Shown: positions 1-8,141 of the stretch, piece by piece | Numbering within the stretch: position 1 is the stretch's first letter | Layout: every line of letters begins with the position of its first letter | Assembly: GCF_028369295.1 (NCBI RefSeq) | Contig: NZ_JAQMYP010000004.1 | Location: 1-64,000 of the forward strand | Direction: 5' to 3' | From: Streptomyces sp. HD | GTDB lineage: Bacteria > Actinomycetota > Actinomycetes > Streptomycetales > Streptomycetaceae | Length of the DNA: 64,000 nt | Position numbers and translations under genes: made by a program | The notes under the pieces: generated by a model | Seen by the model: only the letters and a program-made list of their open reading frames with translations | The model's database searches: none | Told to the model about the DNA's origin: nothing

Positions 1-54
1 GGGGGGGTGGGGGGCGGGGGGGGCCGGGGGGGGGGCGCCCCCCCCCCCCCCCGG
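1..54. repeat. G/C homopolymer inverted tract
   Basis: Runs of G (the longest at 26-35) are followed by a C run (38-52), so the tract can fold on itself or form G-quadruplexes. It may be the terminator of a gene left of the window or a mis-assembled homopolymer. The rest of the 160 bases before the permease shows only its ribosome-binding site. Confidence 0.5.
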
Positions 55-160
55 AACGGTCCCCGTCCCCCCCACCCCCCACCGGTCCCGCACGACCGCG
101 CACCACCTCCCTGAACCCGCGTCAGAGCCGACGCGTTCAACCGACCGGAGGAGAGCCGCA

Positions 161-1546
161 GTGTCAGCCCACCCCGTAGACGAGAAACTCCCCGCCCTGA
201 AAATGGCGACCACCGGCCTGCAGCACGTGGCCGCCATGTACGCGGGAGTCGTCGCCCCACCCCTGATAGTCGGGGCGGCCATCGGCCTCTCCGCCACCGA
301 CCTGACCTTCCTCACCGGCGCCTGCCTCTTCACCGCGGGCCTGGCCACCTTCCTCCAAACCCTCGGCATCTGGAAGATCGGCGCCCGCCTGCCGTTCGTC
401 AACGGCGTCACCTTCGCCGGTGTCGCCCCCATGACCGCGGTCGTCGCGTCCACCGAGGACAAGTCCGACGCCCTGCCGATCATCTTCGGCGCGGTCATCG
501 TCGCCGGCCTCCTGGGCTTTCTGGCCGCCCCGTTCTTCAGCAAGGCGGTCCGCTTCTTTCCACCGGTCGTGACCGGCACGGTCATCACCCTGATCGGCAT
601 CTCCCTGCTCCCCGTGGCCTTCGGCTGGGCCCAGGGCCCCAACCCCGCGGCGCACGACTACGGCTCGGCGACGAACCTGGGGCTGGCCGCCGGGACCCTG
701 CTGATCGTGCTGCTCCTGCGCCGCTTCACCCGAGGCTTCGTGAAACAGATCGCGGTGCTGCTGGGCCTGGTGATCGGCACGCTCATCGCGATCCCGTTCG
801 GCGTCACGGACTTCGGGCCGGTGGCGGACGCGGACGTCATCGGCTTCCCGACCCCGTTCCACTTCGGCGCCCCGCAGTTCCAGCTCGCCGCGATCGTCTC
901 GCTGTGCGTGGTGATGGTGGTGTCGATGACCGAATCGACCGCCGACATGCTGGCGCTGGGTGAGATCGTCGAGCGCCCGGCCGACGAGAAGACCATCGCG
1001 GCGGGCCTGCGCGCCGACACCCTCGGCTCCGCGATCAGCCCCTTCTTCAACGGCTTCATGTGCAGCGCCTTCGCCCAGAACATCGGCCTCGTGGCAATGA
1101 CGAAGATCCGCAGCCGGTACGTCGTCGCCGTGGGCGGTGGCTTCCTGGTGCTGATGGGCCTGTGCCCGATGGCGGCGTCGCTCATCGCGGTCGTACCCCG
1201 CCCGGTCCTGGGCGGCGCGGGCGTGGTCCTCTTCGGGTCGGTGGCCGCCAGCGGCATCCAGACCCTGGTCCGGGCCGGCCTGGACAAGGACAACAACGTC
1301 CTGATCGTCGCCGTCTCACTGGCCGTCGGCATCGTCCCCATCACGGCGCCGGAGTTCTACCACGCCTTCCCGGAGACGGTGCGGATCGTGCTCGACTCGG
1401 GCATCTCGACGGGGTGCGTGGCGGCGGTGGCGCTCAACCTGGTCTTCAACCACCTCGGCAAGGGAGGGGACGCGCACGACGTGACCCACCCCATGGAGGC
1501 GGGGGAGGAGATCACCGGGGCGACCCGGGCCCCGGCCACGCCATGA
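161..1546 (+). CDS. NCS2-family nucleobase (xanthine/uracil-type) permease
   Basis: A 461-residue polytopic inner-membrane protein that should import a purine or pyrimidine base with a cation. The NCS2 signatures are visible: a TEST motif with the conserved Glu near residue 258, and the Q-N-x-G-x4-T-x3-S-R motif at residues 306-319. Length is normal for the family. The GTG start at 161 has a strong GGAGGAG site six bases upstream. Its last 35 bases overlap the end of the convergent exonuclease gene. The substrate cannot be fixed from sequence. Xanthine or urate would fit the allantoin genes 19 kb away, but there is no direct link. Confidence 0.9.
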   Translation: MSAHPVDEKLPALKMATTGLQHVAAMYAGVVAPPLIVGAAIGLSATDLTFLTGACLFTAGLATFLQTLGIWKIGARLPFVNGVTFAGVAPMTAVVASTEDKSDALPIIFGAVIVAGLLGFLAAPFFSKAVRFFPPVVTGTVITLIGISLLPVAFGWAQGPNPAAHDYGSATNLGLAAGTLLIVLLLRRFTRGFVKQIAVLLGLVIGTLIAIPFGVTDFGPVADADVIGFPTPFHFGAPQFQLAAIVSLCVVMVVSMTESTADMLALGEIVERPADEKTIAAGLRADTLGSAISPFFNGFMCSAFAQNIGLVAMTKIRSRYVVAVGGGFLVLMGLCPMAASLIAVVPRPVLGGAGVVLFGSVAASGIQTLVRAGLDKDNNVLIVAVSLAVGIVPITAPEFYHAFPETVRIVLDSGISTGCVAAVALNLVFNHLGKGGDAHDVTHPMEAGEEITGATRAPATP

Positions 1547-2114
1547 GGTTGGCGAACAGCTCGGCCTGCTCGACGGCGTCGTCCAGCGCATGGTGCGTGT
1601 GACGGCGCCTCGACAGCAGCTCGCGCGGCATCGTGCCCTTGGCCACCGCACGCAGGGGCAGGCCCGCCTTCGTGGCGTACAGGGTCTTCATGTCGAGGCA
1701 GCCCGAGTGGCCGAAGGGGCTCGCTCCGGTGAACCGGAGCAGGTACCAGTACAGGAACGTCCAGTCGTACGACGCGGGATAGCCGCACATCACCGGCTGG
1801 GAGCCCGCGCTCACCGCACGGACCCAGCCGGTGAACTCGGCGAGTGCGACGGCGGGTTCACGCCCCTCCCTCGCGAGGCGCTCCCGGTCCAGGCCGCTCA
1901 CGGCCAGCGCCTCCGGCACGAACTCCTCGCTGATCGGGCGCAGTTCGCGATAGAAGGTGTGCTCCTCGGGGTCGACCGCCCTGAAACCGTCCCCGTCCTG
2001 CACTCCGGCGACCGCCGCGCCCAGGCTCAGCATGGAGTACGGGCCCGGGATCGGGCCGTCGGCCTCGATGTCGACGGAGATGTAGAGACTCGGTTTGATG
2101 CGTCGTGCGGCCAT
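1512..2114 (-). CDS. DEDDh-type 3'-5' exonuclease family protein
   Basis: A 200-residue DnaQ-like nuclease that should remove nucleotides from 3' ends using two metal ions. The motifs are in order: D15 and E17 in the first strand, D117 in an ASYDW motif, and H174-x-A-L-x-D179-A at the end, which is the DEDDh pattern. It stands alone without a polymerase domain. Whether it acts on DNA or RNA is unknown. No strong ribosome-binding site is seen at the ATG. It is divergent from the Ser/Thr kinase across 123 bases that hold a perfect dyad. Confidence 0.8.
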   Translation of the reverse strand: MAARRIKPSLYISVDIEADGPIPGPYSMLSLGAAVAGVQDGDGFRAVDPEEHTFYRELRPISEEFVPEALAVSGLDRERLAREGREPAVALAEFTGWVRAVSAGSQPVMCGYPASYDWTFLYWYLLRFTGASPFGHSGCLDMKTLYATKAGLPLRAVAKGTMPRELLSRRRHTHHALDDAVEQAELFANLMAWPGPGSPR

Positions 2115-2177
2115 GAAGTCGGAGCTTCCCAGGTGACCGGGGCTTCCCGCATCCGAATTCCGCTTAGGCTTCTGCCT

Positions 2178-2198
2178 CGGTCAACTCAAGGTTGACCG
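2178..2198. promoter_or_regulatory. 21-bp perfect dyad, MerR-like operator
   Basis: The arms CGGTCAAC and GTTGACCG are separated by TCAAG. It lies between two divergent genes. The shape resembles operators of MerR-family regulators, although no MerR gene is in the window. Confidence 0.55.
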
Positions 2199-2205
2199 GA
2201 GTTCC

Positions 2206-2241
2206 AGGGGACTCAGGGGACTGAGGGGATACAGGGGATGA
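2206..2241 (+). repeat. Four tandem 9-base repeats at the kinase start
   Basis: AGGGGA followed by three variable bases occurs four times head to tail (2206, 2215, 2224, 2233) and runs into the ATG at 2238. The repeats supply several possible ribosome-binding sites, so a change in copy number could alter translation. Confidence 0.6.
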
Positions 2242-3905
2242 GCGGGGGAAGCGGGCCGATGAGCAGCGCTACCGAGGTGTTCCAGCCACTCCAGGCGGAC
2301 GATCCGCCCATGGTGGCCGGCTATCGCCTCGCCGCCCGGCTGGGCGCGGGTGGCATGGGCCGGGTCTATCTGTCGCACACGCAGGGCGGCCGACCGGTGG
2401 CGATCAAGGTCGTGCGGCCGGAGCTGGCCGACGACCCGGACTTCAGGCGGAGGTTCCGCCGGGAGGTGGAGGCGGCCCGGCGGGTCCGGGGCGCGTACAC
2501 CGCGGAGCTGATCGACGCCGACGCGGACGGCGTACCGCCGTGGCTGGCCACGCTGTACGTGCCCGGGCCCTCCCTCGCGGACGCCGTGGGGAGGCGCGGA
2601 CCGCTGCCCGTGCCCGCGGTGCTGTGGCTGATGGCCGGGGTGGCGGAGGCGCTGCAGGCCATCCACGGTGCGGGCATCGTGCACCGGGACCTGAAGCCGT
2701 CGAACGTGCTGCTGGCCGCCGACGGGCCGCGGGTGATCGACTTCGGGATCTCGCTGGCCGCGGACGCCACGTCGCACACGGCCACGGGCTTCGCCGTCGG
2801 CACGCCGCAGTTCATGGCCCCCGAGCAGGCGACCGCGGACGAGGTCACGCAGGCGACCGACGTGTTCGCGCTCGGCCAGACGGCGGCGTTCGCGGCACTG
2901 GGCCGACCGCTGTACGGGGACGGCCCCGCGGCCACCGTGCTCTACCGGATCGTGCACCAGCAACCCGATCTGTCCCCGCTGCCCGAGCGGCTCCGTCCGC
3001 TGATCGCCCGGTGCCTGGCCGCCGATCCGGGGGAGCGGGCCACCTTGGCGGAAGTCGTCGAGTGGTGCCGGGAGCAGCTGGGCGCGGACGCCGACGAGGG
3101 CGCGGGACCGACCGTGTGGCAGGAGGTCACGGGGCCGGAGGTGACGGTTCCGTCCCCCGTTCCGGCGCCGGTTCCCGACCCCACCCGGATGCTGCACCCG
3201 GGGCCGCTGGTCGTCACGGGACCGCAGCCGCAGTCGACGGTGCCGGACGCGCGCCGGACCCGAAGACGGCGTACCGCACTGATCACGGCCGCGGCCGTGA
3301 CGGCGGGGGCGTTGGTGCTGACGGGCTTCGCATGGATGGTCGCGGACGCGGGGGAGAGGTTCCGCGACTGGGCCGCGGGCGCACCGTCGACGCCCGGTCC
3401 GCAGGAGTCCGAAGGGCCGTCGACGCCCGGGTCGTCAACGGCGTCGCCGTCGGCGTCCGGGCACGGATCGGAGGCGGGCGACGGCGCGCCGGATGCGGCA
3501 CAGCCCTCCCCGACCGCGCCCCAGACGCCGACGGCCGTCCCCTACCCCCTCCAGCGGCTGGACGCGAAGAGCTCGCTGAGCTTCAAGGAGCCGGTCCAGC
3601 GCGAGGACCGCAAGGGGGACATCCGCTTCGACTGCAAGGACGCCGGCTGCGCGCTGGAGAGCGACACCAGCGTGTTCGTCCAGCTGTTCGGCGCGTCGGG
3701 GGCCTCCCTGGACGAGTGCCGTCTCCTGCTCGCCGGCGCCAAGAGCCGCCGCTGGCCCCTGGCCGCGGCGGCGAACGGCAGCCAGATCTGCGTCAGGCAC
3801 TCCTCCGGCGACATCGGGCTGCTCGTGCTCCAGACGAAGTCCACCGCACTGCCGGAACTCGCCTTCCTGCAACTGGACATGACGATCTGGCGGAAGGCGG
3901 CCTAG
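2238..3905 (+). CDS. Membrane Ser/Thr protein kinase (PknB-like catalytic domain)
   Basis: A 555-residue Hanks-type kinase. The Gly loop is at residues 36-41, catalytic Lys 57, HRDLKPSN with Asp 151, DFG with Asp 168, and APE near 195. A proline-rich linker follows the kinase domain, then a basic stop-transfer stretch (RTRRRR) and one membrane segment at about 346-367. The outer part begins with a Ser/Thr/Pro-rich stretch and ends in a folded domain of about 120 residues with cysteines but no PASTA repeats, so the ligand is unknown. The ATG at 2259 is an alternative start. The gene follows an odd tandem repeat and a dyad. Substrates cannot be guessed from context. Confidence 0.9.
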   Translation: MSGGSGPMSSATEVFQPLQADDPPMVAGYRLAARLGAGGMGRVYLSHTQGGRPVAIKVVRPELADDPDFRRRFRREVEAARRVRGAYTAELIDADADGVPPWLATLYVPGPSLADAVGRRGPLPVPAVLWLMAGVAEALQAIHGAGIVHRDLKPSNVLLAADGPRVIDFGISLAADATSHTATGFAVGTPQFMAPEQATADEVTQATDVFALGQTAAFAALGRPLYGDGPAATVLYRIVHQQPDLSPLPERLRPLIARCLAADPGERATLAEVVEWCREQLGADADEGAGPTVWQEVTGPEVTVPSPVPAPVPDPTRMLHPGPLVVTGPQPQSTVPDARRTRRRRTALITAAAVTAGALVLTGFAWMVADAGERFRDWAAGAPSTPGPQESEGPSTPGSSTASPSASGHGSEAGDGAPDAAQPSPTAPQTPTAVPYPLQRLDAKSSLSFKEPVQREDRKGDIRFDCKDAGCALESDTSVFVQLFGASGASLDECRLLLAGAKSRRWPLAAAANGSQICVRHSSGDIGLLVLQTKSTALPELAFLQLDMTIWRKAA

Positions 3906-3921
3906 ACCCTGCCGCCCTACG

Positions 3922-4707
3922 TCAACGGCGGGCGGCGAGCCGGCACGGCTGGGCTTCGGGAAGGCGGCCGCTGAAGTACGAGCGGGGCGGCACGCCCATC
4001 AGGGTGCGGAAGTCGGACGTCATGTGCGCCTGGTCGTAGTAGCCGGAGGCGACGGCGAGCTGTGCCCAGGGCACGTCGTCGGCCCGGTCCAGCACCGAGT
4101 GCACCCGGTCGATACGGGCGTAGTGCTTGGGGGAGAGGCCGACCCCCTCGGCGAACAGATTGCGCAACTGCCGCTCGCTGACGGCGAGTTCGCGTGCCAC
4201 GTCCCGCACCTGCCCGGGGGCGTGGCCGGTCCGCGGGGACAGCGCGTCGGCGCCGGCGCGCAGCAGGGCGGTGCGGGAACGGTCGGCGACGGCGGACAGC
4301 CGGTCCGGGAGCGTTTCCGTGAGATGCGGCACCACCTGCTCCGGCGCGATGTGCCGCAGTTCGCGGGCCAGTTGGCGTGCGACGGCGCCGGGCAGTTCGT
4401 CCAGGGGTACCGCGTGGCCCACGAGATCGACCGCCGGGACACCGAGCAGGGGGCGGGCGGTACCCGGTGCCAGCCGCATCTCAAGACAGGACGAGAACCG
4501 TTTGCCCCGGTGGTACGAGGCGCGGGTGCGCGGGCCGAGGACCAGAGTGCTGCCGCGGCCGTCCTCGTCGACCCGGAAGACCACCTTCGTGGCGGTGTCC
4601 GGGAGCTGGACGTACGGTTTCGCCGGGTCGCCGCCCGCCGACACGGACCCGATGCCCGCGACCCAGGGGCGCAGCGCCTCGGGCGTGGGCAGGACCTGCC
4701 GGGACAT
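3922..4707 (-). CDS. AraC-family transcriptional regulator
   Basis: About 261 residues from the ATG at 4707, chosen because it has a GGAGG 12 bases upstream; an upstream ATG at 4743 is less likely. The C-terminal third is an AraC double helix-turn-helix. It includes the second-helix signature A-x-x-x-G-Y-x-D-Q-x-H, and ends with F-R-x-x-x-G-x-x-P-R-x-Y. The N-terminal part is a DUF6597-like ligand domain. It is divergent from the NmrA-like reductase with about 110 bases between the starts and probably controls it, which is a common pairing for AraC genes. The effector is unknown. Confidence 0.85.
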   Translation of the reverse strand: MSRQVLPTPEALRPWVAGIGSVSAGGDPAKPYVQLPDTATKVVFRVDEDGRGSTLVLGPRTRASYHRGKRFSSCLEMRLAPGTARPLLGVPAVDLVGHAVPLDELPGAVARQLARELRHIAPEQVVPHLTETLPDRLSAVADRSRTALLRAGADALSPRTGHAPGQVRDVARELAVSERQLRNLFAEGVGLSPKHYARIDRVHSVLDRADDVPWAQLAVASGYYDQAHMTSDFRTLMGVPPRSYFSGRLPEAQPCRLAARR

Positions 4708-4815
4708 GGTGTTCGTCACCCCTCCACCGTATGCGCGGAACACGGCCGTCCGGGCCCGTGAACCGTGCCGGAATTTCCAAGAGTCCGGGGCCGCACGTCA
4801 CCCACCGTGGTGGAC

Positions 4816-5670
4816 ATGATCCTCGTGACGGGTGCCACCGGCACCATCGGCAGTGAAGTGGTACGACAGCTCGCGGCGCGCGGCGAGAAGGTGCGGGCCC
4901 TGACCCGGGACCCGGCGGCGGCCCGGGTGCCTTCCGGTGTCGAGACCGCACCCGGGCATCACCGCGACCGCGCCTCGGTCGAGGCGGCGATGGCGGGCGC
5001 CGAAGCCGCCTTCCTGGTCGGCGTGTTCGGCCCGGACGACGCCGAGCACGACCGAGGTCTGGTCGAGGCGGCGCGGTCGGCGGGGGTACGGCGGATCGTG
5101 AAGCTCTCCTCGATCGGCACCGGTGACGCCCGGCTGCCCGGGTTCGGCACCTGGCACCTGCCCGGTGAGGAGGCGGCCAGGGCGAGCGGCCTGGAGTGGA
5201 CCGTGCTGCGCCCCTCCTCCTTCGCCTCCAACACCCTCGCCTGGGCCGAGGCCGTCCGCGAGGGCACTCCGGCCGCCAATCCGATGAGCGACGGCAGGCA
5301 GGGCGTGGTCGACCCGCGGGACGTGTCCGAGGTCGCCGTGAACGCGCTGCTCGACCCACGCCACGCGGGGCACACCTACACCCTGACCGGCCCCGAGGCG
5401 ATCAGCGCCGGCGACCAGGCCGTGGTCCTCGGTGAGATCCTCGGCCGCCCGGTGGAGCTCCTCCGACTGACCCCGGAGCAGCGCCGCGAACAACTCCTCG
5501 GCGCGGGCCTCGGCGCCGCCTACGCGGACAGCCTCATGGCGAGCGCCCGCTTCATCGAGGAGGGCGGCAACGCCGTGGTCACCGAGGACGTGCCCCAGGT
5601 ACTGGGGCGCCCGGCGCGCAGCTACCGGCAGTGGGCGCTGGACCACGAGGCGGCGTTCACCGGGGAGTGA
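4816..5670 (+). CDS. NmrA-like NAD(P)-binding oxidoreductase
   Basis: A 284-residue atypical short-chain dehydrogenase from the ATG at 4816, which places the Rossmann motif GATGTIG at residues 6-12. The fold matches the NmrA/QOR2 group (NAD(P)H sensors or quinone/flavin reductases). The usual SDR Tyr-x-x-x-Lys is not evident. GTG codons at 4807 and 4810 are possible starts. It is divergent from an AraC regulator and likely under its control. The physiological substrate is unknown. Confidence 0.8.
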   Translation: MILVTGATGTIGSEVVRQLAARGEKVRALTRDPAAARVPSGVETAPGHHRDRASVEAAMAGAEAAFLVGVFGPDDAEHDRGLVEAARSAGVRRIVKLSSIGTGDARLPGFGTWHLPGEEAARASGLEWTVLRPSSFASNTLAWAEAVREGTPAANPMSDGRQGVVDPRDVSEVAVNALLDPRHAGHTYTLTGPEAISAGDQAVVLGEILGRPVELLRLTPEQRREQLLGAGLGAAYADSLMASARFIEEGGNAVVTEDVPQVLGRPARSYRQWALDHEAAFTGE

Positions 5671-5706
5671 CCGGTCCGGCGAGGCGACGGGCACGGGCAC
5701 GTCAGC

Positions 5707-5718
5707 GGGCCGCGGCCC
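5707..5718. terminator. GC palindrome between convergent genes
   Basis: GGGCCGCGGCCC is self-complementary and lies in the 88 bases between two convergent genes. A weak bidirectional terminator is possible; no U-tract is present. Confidence 0.3.
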
Positions 5719-5758
5719 ACCGCCCACCACCCGCCGCCTCGGCCGGAGCAGGTGTGGC

Positions 5759-6181
5759 TCAGAACCCGAACAGGCTCGGATCCGTGGCCAGTTCCTTGAA
5801 GTACTGGTCCGGATTGGCCACCATCCGGCGCTCCTTGAGGTCCAACAGGCCACCGACGGCGGTGAGCTCGGCCGCCACCGTGCCGTCCGCCTTGCGGATG
5901 AGCTGCTGGATACGGAAGGTCTTGCCGCCCGACCACTCGAAGGCGCACGTCACATCGATCTCGTCACCGGCGAGAAGCTCCCGCTTGTAGCGGACGGTCG
6001 TCTCCAGGGCGACCGGACCCACCCCCTTGCCCATGAGGCCGGCCTGCGTGATGCCCGCGGCCCGGAGCAGCGACCAGCGAGCGTGCTCCGCATAGTTGAT
6101 GTACACGCTCTGATTGACGTGCCCCTGCACATCCGTCTCGTAGCCGCGGACGGTGACCCGGACGGAAAACGGCTCGCTCAC
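5759..6181 (-). CDS. Hotdog-fold acyl-CoA thioesterase (4HBT type)
   Basis: A 140-residue hotdog protein that should hydrolyse an acyl-CoA. The 4-hydroxybenzoyl-CoA thioesterase signature with Asp 17, H21-V-N23 and Y27-I-N-Y is clear near the N-terminus. The GTG start has GAAGGGGA upstream. It heads no clear operon: the next gene on the same strand starts far upstream of it. The acyl group cannot be deduced. Confidence 0.85.
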   Translation of the reverse strand: MSEPFSVRVTVRGYETDVQGHVNQSVYINYAEHARWSLLRAAGITQAGLMGKGVGPVALETTVRYKRELLAGDEIDVTCAFEWSGGKTFRIQQLIRKADGTVAAELTAVGGLLDLKERRMVANPDQYFKELATDPSLFGF

Positions 6182-6241
6182 TGCTTCCCCTTCTCACATT
6201 CGATGCCCAGCGCACCGATCTTGGCACGCTCATCATGCCCG

Positions 6242-6871
6242 TCACGCCCGGCGCGGGGATGCCAGCAGATAGCGCGCTCTCGTACGAGGCTCGGTGTGTT
6301 CGCCGACCTGCCAGCCCGCCTCCTCCAGTGTGGCCGCGCAGGCCCGCAGCCGCGCGCCGTCGGGATCGCGCACCGCGACCGCCTCCGGCTGTGCGGTCGC
6401 CCGCACCCGGTACCCCTCGCCGGAGTCCCGCTCGGCCGGCGGGTGCCCGGCGGCCTCCAGCGCGAGGGCGGCGGCCTGCACCAGATGCGTACGTTCCCAT
6501 CCGCACGGCCGGTCCATCGCCCCGTCCGGATTAGTCATCCGGCGCAGCTCCAGCAGCCCCTGCCAGGCGCCGCGCACCTCGCGCAGCCGGGCCGGGCCCG
6601 TGCCCGGGGCGTCCTCCTCACCGCCGATCCGCGCGGCGAACACACCGCCGGCCGCGGGTGCCGGGGCTTCCGCAGGCGCGGTCGGCTCCGACTCCCGTAT
6701 GCGATGACCGGCCGGCGTCAGAAAGTGATCATGCGGCGGTCGCGGGTGCCGGAAGGCCAGCCCTCGCTTCACCAGCGCCGCCAGCTGCGCCTCCGTACCC
6801 CTGAGCCGCCCGGTGACGGGATCGGCGGCGTCGATGACACGCCGCTGGGCCGCGGTCGGTGCTCTGGTCAC
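6242..6871 (-). CDS. Unknown protein with winged-helix-like N-terminus
   Basis: A 209-residue protein starting at a GTG at 6871 that follows GGAGGAG by about seven bases; an ATG further upstream (6937) lacks support. Residues 1-60 resemble a small winged-helix domain: a helix, a recognition-like helix rich in Ala/Leu, then a basic wing that ends in L-T-P-A-G. An Ala/Pro linker separates it from an alpha/beta C-terminal part. I do not recognise the family. It lies 78 bases downstream of the histidine phosphatase gene, so it may share a transcript with the two genes on its right. Confidence 0.6.
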   Translation of the reverse strand: MTRAPTAAQRRVIDAADPVTGRLRGTEAQLAALVKRGLAFRHPRPPHDHFLTPAGHRIRESEPTAPAEAPAPAAGGVFAARIGGEEDAPGTGPARLREVRGAWQGLLELRRMTNPDGAMDRPCGWERTHLVQAAALALEAAGHPPAERDSGEGYRVRATAQPEAVAVRDPDGARLRACAATLEEAGWQVGEHTEPRTRARYLLASPRRA

Positions 6872-6949
6872 GGCATGCTCCTCCCCGGGCTCGGGCACTG
6901 GCGCGCTCCCCGGCGCCCCCGCAAGCACCGGCCCCATCTCCTGGGAAGG

Positions 6950-7549
6950 CTACGACCCGGGTCTGACATTCCACCCGGCGATCACGGGCCGCCCATGCTC
7001 CGTGCCCAGTCGGCACACCGTCCCCGTCGCCAGCTGGAACAACGCCCCCTGCGAGGCCGGCAGTCCGAGCCGCCGGGCCGTGAGCACCCGCAGGAAGTGC
7101 CCGTGCGCCACTAGCACCACGGACTCCTCGCGGTCGGCGACCGCCGCGTCCACCTTGGCCAGCATCCGGTCGGCGCGCTCACCGACCTGCTCCGGAGTCT
7201 CCCCGGGATGGTCGGGCGGCCCTGGCGCGACCCCGTCGGTGAACAGGAACCACCCCGGCCGCCCGCGCTGGATGTCGACGGTCGTGATCCCCTCGTACCC
7301 GCCGTAGTCCCACTCCCGCAGATCCGCGTCGACCCGCGCGTCGTGCAGCCCGATCAGCTCGGCGGTCTCCCGAGCGCGCTGCGACGGGCTGACGAAGGCG
7401 GCTCCGATCCGTTGCGCGCGGATCAGCGGCAGCAGCCGCCGCGCCTCCGCCCGCCCGTGGTCGGTCAGCGGAACGTCCGTCCACCCGGTGTGCCGCCCGG
7501 ACCGTGACCACTCGGTCTCACCGTGCCGGACGAGATAGAGATCAGCCAT
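6950..7549 (-). CDS. Histidine phosphatase family protein (phosphoglycerate mutase-like)
   Basis: A 199-residue branch-1 histidine phosphatase. R8-H9-G10 carries the phospho-accepting His, with conserved Arg and Glu motifs (EWDYGGYEG) and the second catalytic His in VAHGHFLR. It removes phosphate from a small molecule, with the substrate unassigned. Its ATG lies three bases after the stop of the HAD-family gene, so the two are almost certainly co-translated. Confidence 0.88.
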   Translation of the reverse strand: MADLYLVRHGETEWSRSGRHTGWTDVPLTDHGRAEARRLLPLIRAQRIGAAFVSPSQRARETAELIGLHDARVDADLREWDYGGYEGITTVDIQRGRPGWFLFTDGVAPGPPDHPGETPEQVGERADRMLAKVDAAVADREESVVLVAHGHFLRVLTARRLGLPASQGALFQLATGTVCRLGTEHGRPVIAGWNVRPGS

Positions 7550-7552
7550 GTC

Positions 7553-8086
7553 TCATACGTTATGGGCCCAGCGCTCCAGCTCCGCGAAGTCACGCTCCCG
7601 CAGCCCCTTGCGCGCGTCGACCGGCAGCAGCAGCGCGGCCCCGTCGTGATGGGCCGTGACATGCCGTGCGTCGAGGTCGGTGATCATGTCGTCGACCCAG
7701 ACGAACGGCCGCCCAGCCGCCCACGCCACCACATGCCGGGTCTTCCAGTACAGCCCCTCGGGATCCCGCCCGAACAGCTCGGGCCACTCGATGACCGGCA
7801 GATCACCCGGCAGCCCGATCACCGGCGCGATCATCTCGTTGGCCTGGTGCTGCCAGGTGGTGGCCCACGCCAGCTCGTACGGCAGGGACAGGAGCCTTTC
7901 CCCGTGCCCCGGATGCAGGCGCACCCGCAGTCCACGCCGCAGGCGGCGGGACCCCGGCGTCTGCCGCGCCGACCAGTTCGCCGGGTGCAGCCGGCGCGTG
8001 ACATAGCCGCGGTGGCGGAGGAACGGGGCGCGGAAGGGGTTGAGGGGGCCGTCGACGTCGAGGAGGAGCAGAGGGCGAGTACTCAT
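7553..8086 (-). CDS. HAD-family hydrolase-like protein
   Basis: A 177-residue protein. Residues 6-14 read LLLLDVDGP, the HAD motif I with the nucleophile Asp and the acid/base Asp two residues on. A late FVWVDD motif fits HAD motif IV. The middle is unusual for a simple phosphatase and resembles the HAD domains often annotated as 'Swiss army knife RNA repair-like' in actinobacteria. It is the first gene of a leftward pair with the histidine phosphatase. The substrate is unknown. Confidence 0.75.
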   Translation of the reverse strand: MSTRPLLLLDVDGPLNPFRAPFLRHRGYVTRRLHPANWSARQTPGSRRLRRGLRVRLHPGHGERLLSLPYELAWATTWQHQANEMIAPVIGLPGDLPVIEWPELFGRDPEGLYWKTRHVVAWAAGRPFVWVDDMITDLDARHVTAHHDGAALLLPVDARKGLRERDFAELERWAHNV

Positions 8087-8141
8087 GGACGGGTCCTACC
8101 CGCTCCCGGGTACCCGCCCCCCGGTACCCGCTCCCGGGTCG

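Noticed and set aside
1..54. Telomere or replication origin signal
   Set aside because: Only homopolymer G and C runs; no set of DnaA boxes and no series of palindromes as in linear replicon ends.
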